The position numbers and the translations under genes were made by a program. Under the pieces are notes generated by a model. The model was not told where the DNA came from, made no database searches, and saw only the letters and a program-made list of their open reading frames with translations. 36,160 bases of DNA from assembly GCA_005885405.1 (NCBI GenBank), contig VAYN01000014.1, forward strand, positions 74,998 to 111,157, in the 5' to 3' direction. This DNA comes from Actinomycetota bacterium. GTDB taxonomy: Bacteria > Actinomycetota > Thermoleophilia > Solirubrobacterales > 70-9. This document shows positions 30,371-36,160 of this stretch, one piece after another (positions within the stretch are counted from its first letter, which is position 1; every line of letters starts with the position of its first letter).

Positions 30371-32023
30371 ATGCGCCTCGCCCTCGCCCAGATCAACCCG
30401 ACGGTCGGCGCCGTCGACGCCAACGCCGCCAAGGTCGCCGAGTGGATCGACCGCGCCCGCGAAGCCGGCGCCGAGCTGGTGATTTTTCCCGAGCTCTGCA
30501 TCCCCGGCTACCCGGCCGAGGACCTCTATCTGAAGCGTCACTTCCTCCGCGCCAATCAGCGAGCGGTCGAGGAGCTCGCCGCCCACGCGGATGGCATCGT
30601 CGCGATGGTCGGCTTCGCCGAGCCGGCGGCGCAGCCGAGCGACTCGCGCCACGCCCACAACTCGACCGCGATCCTCGCCGGCGGCAGGGTCGCCGAGATC
30701 TACCGCAAGAACCGCCTCCCGAACTACGCCGTCTTCGACGAGCAGCGCTACTTCATCCCCGGCGACCAGACCCTCGTCACCAATGTCGGTGGGGTCGCGG
30801 TCGGGGCGACGATCTGCGAGGACGTCTGGCAGCCCGGTCCGCCGGCCCAGCGCGAGGCCGAAGAAGGGGCGCGCTTGATCGCCAACCCCTCCGGCTCCCC
30901 CTACCACCGCGGCAAGGGCCGCGAGCGTGAGGTGATGTTCGGCGAGCGCTCGCGCGCCTACGACGCCTATTTCGCCTTCTGCAACCTCGTCGGCGGCCAG
31001 GACGAGCTGGTCTTCGACGGGCAGAGCCTGGTCACGGCGCCCGATGGGAGCGTCATCGCCCGTGCCGCCCAGTTCGAGGAGGAGCTGCTGGTCTGCGATG
31101 TCCCCCACGCCGGGCCCGGGCCGCTGGCAGAGCCGCTCCCCGACCTCGACGAGGTCTACGGCGCGCTGGTCCTCGGCCTCCGCGACTACGTCGAGAAGAA
31201 CGGCTTCAAGCACGTCGGGCTGGCGCTCTCCGGCGGGATTGATTCGGCCCTGGTGGCGATGGTCGCCGCCGACGCTGTTGGCCCCGACCGCCTCACCTGC
31301 GTCGTCATGCCTTCCCCCCACTCCAGTCACGAGACCCAGCAGGACGCCCGCGACATCGCCGCCAACCTTGGCTGCGAGCTGTTCGAGGTTGCGATCGAGC
31401 CAGTGATGGAGAGCTACGAGCGGGCGCTGCGCGGCTACCTCGATGAGCCCGAGACGGCGGTGCCGCGGGACCCGACCAAACCCTCCGAGCCGGATCTGAC
31501 CGCCGAGAACGTGCAGGCGCGGATCCGGGGCAACCTGATGATGGCGCTCTCCAACCGCCACGGCTGGCTCGTCCTCACGACCGGGAACAAGAGCGAGATG
31601 TCAGTCGGGTACGCGACCCTCTACGGCGACATGGCGGGCGGGTTCGCGGTGATCAAGGACGTGCCGAAGCAGCTCGTCTACGACCTCGTGCGGCGGCGGA
31701 ACGAAACCGCGGGTCGCGAGCTGGTGCCGGCATCGGTCCTGGAGCGCGCCCCCTCGGCCGAGCTCCGCCCCGACCAGCGCGACGAGGACTCGCTGCCGCC
31801 CTACGAGCTGCTCGACCGCATCCTCGAGGCCTACGTCGAGCACGATCAGGGCCGCGAAGAGATGATCGCGGCGGGAATGCCGGCGGAGACGGTCGACGAG
31901 GTGATCCGCCTGGTCGACCGCAGCGAGTACAAGCGCCGCCAGGCGGCGCCGGGGATCCGGATCACGCCACGAGCCTTCGGCAAGGACCGCCGCCTCCCCA
32001 TAACCAACCGCTTCGGCGGTTGA
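30371..32023 (+). CDS. nadE: Glutamine-dependent NAD+ synthetase
   Basis: This 550-residue two-domain enzyme amidates nicotinic acid adenine dinucleotide to NAD+. The N-terminal nitrilase-type glutaminase has Glu41 (IFPELCIPGYP), Lys113 (YRKNRLPNYAVFDE) and Cys149 (TICEDVWQPG). The C-terminal synthetase has the ATP pyrophosphatase loop SGGIDSAL (287-294), RGNLMMALSN and LTTGNKSEMSVGY. The ATG at 30371 is preferred over the in-frame ATG at 30344 because MRLALAQINPTVG is the normal family start. Length is typical of this fused form. Confidence 0.97.
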   Translation: MRLALAQINPTVGAVDANAAKVAEWIDRAREAGAELVIFPELCIPGYPAEDLYLKRHFLRANQRAVEELAAHADGIVAMVGFAEPAAQPSDSRHAHNSTAILAGGRVAEIYRKNRLPNYAVFDEQRYFIPGDQTLVTNVGGVAVGATICEDVWQPGPPAQREAEEGARLIANPSGSPYHRGKGREREVMFGERSRAYDAYFAFCNLVGGQDELVFDGQSLVTAPDGSVIARAAQFEEELLVCDVPHAGPGPLAEPLPDLDEVYGALVLGLRDYVEKNGFKHVGLALSGGIDSALVAMVAADAVGPDRLTCVVMPSPHSSHETQQDARDIAANLGCELFEVAIEPVMESYERALRGYLDEPETAVPRDPTKPSEPDLTAENVQARIRGNLMMALSNRHGWLVLTTGNKSEMSVGYATLYGDMAGGFAVIKDVPKQLVYDLVRRRNETAGRELVPASVLERAPSAELRPDQRDEDSLPPYELLDRILEAYVEHDQGREEMIAAGMPAETVDEVIRLVDRSEYKRRQAAPGIRITPRAFGKDRRLPITNRFGG

Positions 32024-32026
32024 GGA

Positions 32027-32431
32027 CTAAGCGTCAGGCCGCGGCCGGACGGCGATCGTCATCTGCGCGAGCGCGCAGGGCTTGCCTTCGTCGTTGAGGA
32101 CTTCGGCCTGCCAGAGCCAGGTGGTGCGGCCGCGGTGGCGGGCCTGGGCGCGGACTTCGACTGCGCCCTTGGTGACCGGGCGAATGAAGCTGACGGTGAT
32201 CGACTGTCCCATTCCGACCATCCCCTGCTCATAGACGGCGCCGACCGTCGCCCGCGAGCAGATGCTCTCGATCAGGGTCGACATCACGCCGCCGTGCATG
32301 AGGCCGAAGGGCTGCCGCAGCTCGTCGCGGATCTCGAGTCGGACCCGGGCGTCGTCAGGGTCGTCGCTGAGCCACTCGGTGCCGACCAGCTCGTCGAAAT
32401 GCGCAGCCTTAACCTGACCCTCGTCGTTCAT
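32027..32431 (-). CDS. PaaI-like hotdog-fold thioesterase
   Basis: This 134-residue hotdog protein hydrolyses an acyl- or aryl-CoA thioester. The conserved helix region is QPFGLMHGGVMSTLIESIC, with HGG and the following acidic residue, and the strand VSFIRPVTKGAVEVRA completes the fold. The ATG at 32431 is chosen over an upstream GTG because TAGTGT lies 8 nt before it. It converges on nadE with a 3-nt gap and is divergent from the HTH-TM gene. The substrate is unknown. Confidence 0.88.
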   Translation of the reverse strand: MNDEGQVKAAHFDELVGTEWLSDDPDDARVRLEIRDELRQPFGLMHGGVMSTLIESICSRATVGAVYEQGMVGMGQSITVSFIRPVTKGAVEVRAQARHRGRTTWLWQAEVLNDEGKPCALAQMTIAVRPRPDA

Positions 32432-32439
32432 GGCTGCGC

Positions 32440-32452
32440 ACACTAATAGGCT
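32440..32452. promoter_or_regulatory. Paired divergent -10 hexamers (thioesterase and HTH-TM gene)
   Basis: TAGTGT on the minus strand (32445-32440) ends 8 nt before the thioesterase ATG. TAGGCT on the plus strand (32447-32452) ends 9 nt before the GTG at 32462. Both suit leaderless starts. Confidence 0.45.
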
Positions 32453-32461
32453 TCCGACCCG

Positions 32462-33454
32462 GTGGCGCTGTCAGACGACCAGAAGGCGATCCTGCGGCTG
32501 CTTGCGCAGCGGGGGGCGGCCGGGTACGAGGATTTGTCGGCCTTGATGGGGATTTCCGTCGAGGAGGTCCAGAGACGGGCTAGGGCGGCTGCTGCGGATT
32601 TGGAAGCGGAAGGGATTCCTGCTCCGGAGATTCCCGAGGCAGGGGGAGGAGCGGACTCCCCCTCCGTCGCAAAAGATGGGGAGGCTCCTCCGGGGGAGCC
32701 CACTCCTCCCAAGCCGCGTGACAAGACGGCCGAGCCTCCAGCCGCAAAGCCGAAACCTGCGTTGCCGAAAGGCGAGCCGAAGCCGCGGCTGAAAAAAGAG
32801 TTGAAGTTGTTGGAGGGTCGGGGGCTTTGGGCGATCTTGGCGGGGGTTGCGCTTGTTGTTCTCTTCCTGGTCTTCATCTTTGTTTCCGGTGGCGATGACG
32901 ACTCCGGCGACAGCTCGGCTAGCGCTTCTGCTGATAGCTGCAAGGTGAGCGGGAAAGCTCCGGAACCGAGTGGGAAAAACATCGAAGCGCTGGCTGTGGC
33001 GGCCGTTAAAACCGGCAAAGAAGTGACGCGGGCGGTGCTCAACCCGGTTGACGGCAGCGAAGCGAAAGGGCTTGCCGTGTTCGGGCGGGTGAAAAATAGC
33101 CTGGCGCTGCAGATCGCCGCCGAAGGGCTGGCGCCGACCGCTTGCGGCTACACGATCTGGCTAGCCGCCTCGCCCGAGAAAATGCTGCCGCTGGCCTCGA
33201 CCAAGGTGACCAAAAACGGGGCGATCAACGCCCAGGTCGAAGTCCCGGTCGAAGTCCTCGCCTATCTCGCCAACGAAACCTTCGGCCAGCTCGCGATCAC
33301 CCGCACCGACGAATCGCAGCTGAAAGCATCGCTGGCCGCCGCGACCAAAGAGAAACAGGCGCCCGAATACACCGGGACCGAAATTCTCCGCGGCAGCGTC
33401 CGCGGCCCGATCGTCGGCGCCGCCAAGCGGATCGGAGAACAGAAACAGAAATAG
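32462..33454 (+). CDS. Membrane protein with N-terminal HTH-like and RskA-like external domains
   Basis: This 330-residue protein has a cytoplasmic helical domain (about 1-48; DDQKAILRLLAQRGAAGYED, then LMGISVEEVQRRARAAAADL) that looks like a winged-helix/HTH. A Pro/Ala/Lys-rich linker (about 55-115), one transmembrane helix (121-142) and an external domain (about 158-320) with two cysteines (160, 228) follow. The external part (LAVFGRV, CGYTIWLAAS, ILRGSVRGPIVG) recalls the C-terminal domain of RskA-type anti-sigma factors. No sigma factor gene is adjacent. It may be a membrane-tethered regulator that senses external signals; this is inference. Confidence 0.72.
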   Translation: MALSDDQKAILRLLAQRGAAGYEDLSALMGISVEEVQRRARAAAADLEAEGIPAPEIPEAGGGADSPSVAKDGEAPPGEPTPPKPRDKTAEPPAAKPKPALPKGEPKPRLKKELKLLEGRGLWAILAGVALVVLFLVFIFVSGGDDDSGDSSASASADSCKVSGKAPEPSGKNIEALAVAAVKTGKEVTRAVLNPVDGSEAKGLAVFGRVKNSLALQIAAEGLAPTACGYTIWLAASPEKMLPLASTKVTKNGAINAQVEVPVEVLAYLANETFGQLAITRTDESQLKASLAAATKEKQAPEYTGTEILRGSVRGPIVGAAKRIGEQKQK

Positions 33455-35078
33455 CTAGGGCAGGAGCTTGCCGGGGTTCATGATCCCGGCCGGGTCGAGG
33501 CGCTCCTTCGCGGCCCGGATTAGGTCGAGCCCCGTCCTCCCCACCTCCGCCTCCATGTAGGGCGGGTGGTCGCGGCCGACCGCGTGGTGGTGGGTGATCG
33601 TGCCGCCGTGGGCGACGATCGCCTCGCAGGCGGCGCTCTTGACCGCCGCCCACTGCTCGAGCTCGTCGCCGCGGCGGGCGCGGGAGATGAAGGTGAAGTA
33701 GAGGGAGGCACCATCGGCGTAGGCGTGGGAGAGGTGACAGAAGACCAGGCCCGGCGTGCCCTGCGAGGCCAGCGAGTTGCGGATCGCGTCGCCTACGGCT
33801 TTATGGAGCTCGCCGAAGCGGCTCCAGGTGTGCGAGGTCTCGAGCGTCTCGACCATCGCCCCCATCCCCATCAGCGTGTCGCGCAGGTACGGGCCCTGGT
33901 AGCGGCCGTGCTCCCAGGCCTGCCCCGCGGATTGGCCTAGATAGGCGGCGCCGCCGCGGCGCAGGGCGCGGACGGTGAGGGCGCGGTGGCGGGCGGTCGA
34001 CTCCTCGTCTCCCTCGAAGCCGACGATCATCAGGGCGCCGCCACGGCGCCGCCGAGCGCCGAGATAGCCGTCGAAGAGGCGGCCGCTGAGCCCGCGCGGG
34101 CCGTTCAGAGCCAAGGTCCCTTCGGTCTCCTCCTCGTCGGAGACGCGGATGATCTGCGGCAGCCCCGGCCCCTGGGCCAATCCGCGGACGATCTCCGAGC
34201 CGGCGTCGAAGCCCTCCGCCATCCATGCCTCGTAGCGGCGAACCGTGGGCGCCGGGCGCACCCGCACGGTGACGTCGGGAATGACGCCGAGGACGCCCTC
34301 GGAGCCGATTACCAGCTCGCGCAGCGCCGGGCCGGCGGCGCTGTGGGGCGTCTCCAGCGTCTGCAGCTCTCCTGACGGCGCCAACAAGCGGACCGAGCTG
34401 ACCAGAGCGTCGAAGCGGCCGTAGCCGCTGGAGGCCTGGCCGGCGGAGCGGGTCGCCGCGAAGCCGCCGATCGTCGCGTACTCGAACGACTGCGGGAAGT
34501 GGCCGAGGGTGAGGCCCTCGCGGCTGAGCGCAGCCTCGGCCTCGGGGCCACGCAGGCCGGCGCCGAGGCGCGCGGTCAGGGAGCGGCGGTCGACGCTGAC
34601 GTCTTGCAGGGCGCCGAGATCGAGGCTGATGAGCCGCTCATGCCTGCCGCGCAATGGCTCGACGCCGCCGACGACGCTGGTGCCGCCGCCGAAGGGGACG
34701 ATCGCGATCCCCTCGGCAGCGCAGACGTCGATAACGCGGCGCAGCGACTCGACGTCCTGAGGCATCAGCACGGCATCGGGGGCGTTCTCCAGCGCCCCGT
34801 TGCGAAGGCGTGCCAAGGTCCGCGTAGCCGCGCCCGGTCGAATGGCGCAGCCGGTCCTCCTCGGAGGCGAAGACGTTCGCCTCCCCCACCGCGTCGCTCA
34901 GCGCCTGAGGCAGCGCCTCCGCGGGCGGGACCGCGACGTCATCGAGCTGTCGCGCAAGCGGCCAAGGCTCCAACTCGCCAATTCGCTCCCGCAGAACGCC
35001 CCGCGCCTCGTCATCGAGATTAGGCTCGACACCAGGGTCGCCCCATCCCCACCACTTCGCGTCTCGGCGCGGCGTCAT
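33455..35078 (-). CDS. AGPS-like FAD-linked oxidase, interrupted by a +1 frameshift
   Basis: This is a VAO/PCMH-family flavoenzyme similar to alkyldihydroxyacetonephosphate synthase. The main part (33455 to about 34812) has the FAD motif PFGGGTSVVGG, FATRSAGQASSGYGRFDALV, LVIGSEGVLGVI, and the C-terminal THHHAVGRDHPPYMEAEVG with DPAGIMNPGKLLP. The expected N-terminus, MTPRRDAKWWGWGDPGVEPN through EEDRLRHSTGRGYADL, is in another frame (about 34815-35078). Removing one base at 34813-34816 joins the two as GYADLARLRNGAL. The ATG at 35078 overlaps the SRPBCC stop by 4 nt, which supports it. The repaired protein would be 540 residues. It may be a sequencing error or an inactivated gene. Confidence 0.85.
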
Positions 35079-35524
35079 CCCAGCGCCCTTTCGATCCCGT
35101 CGAGCGCGTTGTCGAGGACGTCGCCGCGGGCGCGACGCATCAGCGGCGAGCCGAGCTTCGACATCCCCTTCAGCGACTGCTCCTCGGCGATGCTGACCTC
35201 GGTGCCACCGTCGCGCTCGCGCATCCGCACCTCCACCTGCAGCCCGTTCAGGTGCCGCTCGAACGGCGTCCCGATCAGCTCCTGCTCCCAGACGTACCGC
35301 TCCCGCTCGGCGCTGCTCACGCAACGGAAGTCGGCCCGTACCCCGCGCCCCTCGGCGGTCTCCAGCACCTTGGTCCAGCGGGTGCGCCGCCCGCCGCCGC
35401 CCTCGACGTTCTCGACCCGGCTCACCCGCGGCCACCAGCGCGGCAGGTTGTAGGGATCGGCGACGAGCTTCCAGACGTCGCCGACGGGCGCCTCCAGCGT
35501 GCGCTTGCGGGTGACGCGGGCCAC
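35075..35524 (-). CDS. SRPBCC (START-like) domain protein
   Basis: This 149-residue polyketide cyclase/START-like protein starts MARVTRKRTLEAPVGDVWKL (GTG start) and has the pattern DPYNLPRWWPRVSRVENV, typical of SRPBCC proteins, which bind hydrophobic ligands in a deep pocket. The helix at the end (MRRARGDVLDNALDGIERAL) is also typical. The ligand is unknown. It lies between the MerR regulator (9 nt upstream) and the FAD oxidase (4-nt overlap), so it is cotranscribed with both. Confidence 0.85.
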   Translation of the reverse strand: MARVTRKRTLEAPVGDVWKLVADPYNLPRWWPRVSRVENVEGGGGRRTRWTKVLETAEGRGVRADFRCVSSAERERYVWEQELIGTPFERHLNGLQVEVRMRERDGGTEVSIAEEQSLKGMSKLGSPLMRRARGDVLDNALDGIERALG

Positions 35525-35533
35525 GGGTGCCGG

Positions 35534-36160
35534 CTATTCGCCGGCGAGTCGGCGCAGGTCGCGAACGAGCAGCAGGTGCTTGAGATGGCTCACCGTCGCC
35601 GCCAGACTTTCCAGGCTTTCCAGCGCCTCCTTGCGGCGCTCCGGGTTGCGCGAGCGCAGCGACGGCCCCAACAGCGCTTCCAGCAGATTCGCCTCGCGGT
35701 CGGCTGAGGAGCGGAAGACGCGTAGGTTGCGGGCGCCGACGCCGACCCGGGAGAGCTCGTTGGCGGCGCGGACGATCTCGCGGTCGGTCTCGTCGTAGAC
35801 GACTTTCCCCTCGCGTTTCTCCGGCTGCACGATCCCGAAATTCTCGAGCTCGCGGATCAACTCCTCCCGGGCACCGGTCTCCTCGACGATCTCGTCGATC
35901 GAGAGGTAGGCGCGCGAGGTGTCGACGAGGATCGCCCGCCGCACCGCGCCGGCGGCCGGTTTGCGGTCGCCGTCACCAAGGACGACGTCGCCGCCGGCGG
36001 CGAGCTCCTGACGGATCACCCGCAGCGGCAGGAACTCGTCGCGCTGGAGGCGCAGGATCGTCCGCAGCCGTTCGACGTCGGCCTGGCTGTAGAGGCGGTA
36101 GCCGCCGGAGGTCCGACGCGGGCTCAGCAGCTTCTGGTCCTCGAGGTAGCGGATCTTTGA
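35534..36160 (-). CDS. MerR-family transcriptional regulator, FtsR-like (5' end cut by window)
   Basis: The frame is open from the window edge for 208 residues. It begins inside a MerR winged-helix: SKIRYLEDQKLLSPRRTSGG, then YRLYSQADVERLRTILRLQRDEFLPLRVIRQEL. The RLQRDEFLPLRVI segment closely resembles the Rv1828/FtsR branch of actinobacterial MerR proteins, which controls division genes. A second helical region (SIDEIVEETGAREELIRELENFGIV, 23-residue repeat-like) and a long C-terminal helix follow. The first helix of the HTH and the start codon lie outside the window. Target genes cannot be inferred. Confidence 0.85.
   Translation of the reverse strand, partial: SKIRYLEDQKLLSPRRTSGGYRLYSQADVERLRTILRLQRDEFLPLRVIRQELAAGGDVVLGDGDRKPAAGAVRRAILVDTSRAYLSIDEIVEETGAREELIRELENFGIVQPEKREGKVVYDETDREIVRAANELSRVGVGARNLRVFRSSADREANLLEALLGPSLRSRNPERRKEALESLESLAATVSHLKHLLLVRDLRRLAGE

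Noticed and set aside
1-36160. CRISPR array, tRNA/rRNA genes, insertion sequences, attachment sites, toxin-antitoxin or restriction systems
   Set aside because: I saw no repeat-spacer pattern, cloverleaf, transposase, integrase or matching families; intergenic space is very small. Subtle elements could still be missed by eye.

Overview
The window is compact, high-GC bacterial chromosome with strongly G/C-ending codons. Its gene content (membrane cyclophilin, VKOR with a DsbA-like partner, MurT/GatD, WS/DGAT acyltransferase, a MerR protein resembling FtsR, a c-di-AMP riboswitch, SDR/thiolase lipid genes, collagen-like secreted proteins) points to a deep-branching actinobacterium. Class Thermoleophilia (Solirubrobacterales or a relative) is my best guess, made from family knowledge and not from a search. 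I see no tRNA, rRNA, CRISPR array, insertion sequence, prophage or integrase. This is core or shell chromosome, not an island.

Layout. 1-6848 (+): the end of cinA, then thpR, recA, a membrane-anchored cupredoxin, miaB-miaA-dapF (each overlapping the next by 4 nt) and a DapL-type aminotransferase. 6853-9369: a secreted SGNH hydrolase (-), a secreted collagen-like protein (+) and a frameshifted metallo-beta-lactamase hydrolase (-). 9408-12250: a very large hairpin, an NAD-dependent epimerase (-), hflX (+) and dut (+). 12253-16567 (-): a long hairpin, then a tightly coupled operon transcribed as methyltransferase, diacylglycerol-kinase-like, murT, second methyltransferase, gatD. 16601-19882 (+): membrane cyclophilin, then a coupled operon of bcp peroxiredoxin, alpha/beta hydrolase, VKOR and DsbA-like thioredoxin. 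19963-24236 (-): small hypothetical, METTL7-like methyltransferase, hairpin, SDR, SCP2-type thiolase and a FUSC-like membrane protein. 24262-26505: ccdA (+), hairpin, small hypothetical (-), dinB (+). 26506-30306: a DPBB/RlpA-like secreted protein under a c-di-AMP riboswitch (-), WS/DGAT acyltransferase (+) and a secreted zinc metalloprotease (-). 30371-36160: nadE (+), hotdog thioesterase (-), an HTH-TM-RskA-like protein (+), then a (-) operon of a MerR regulator (cut by the window end), an SRPBCC protein and a frameshifted AGPS-like FAD oxidase.

How the genes work together. Several concern the cell wall: DapL/DapF (diaminopimelate), MurT/GatD (D-Glu amidation of lipid II) and the c-di-AMP-controlled DPBB protein. 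VKOR, the DsbA-like protein and CcdA form an extracytoplasmic thiol-redox set. RecA and DinB serve DNA repair; MiaA, MiaB and HflX serve tRNA modification and ribosome maintenance. FUSC/thiolase/SDR, WS/DGAT, the thioesterase and the AGPS-like oxidase suggest lipid metabolism.

The most notable observations are these. (1) Most operon-first genes lack a Shine-Dalgarno sequence and instead carry a TANNNT -10-like hexamer 6-9 nt before the start codon, which suggests widespread leaderless transcription. (2) MiaA lacks the whole tRNA-clamping insertion domain. (3) DapF has serine at both catalytic cysteine positions. (4) Two otherwise good genes each carry one extra base. (5) A methyltransferase is translationally coupled between murT and gatD. 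(6) A convincing ydaO/c-di-AMP riboswitch lies 20 nt ahead of the DPBB gene. (7) Long near-perfect hairpins without U-tracts sit in several of the few intergenic gaps. I found no wholly unknown multi-gene defence or mobile system.
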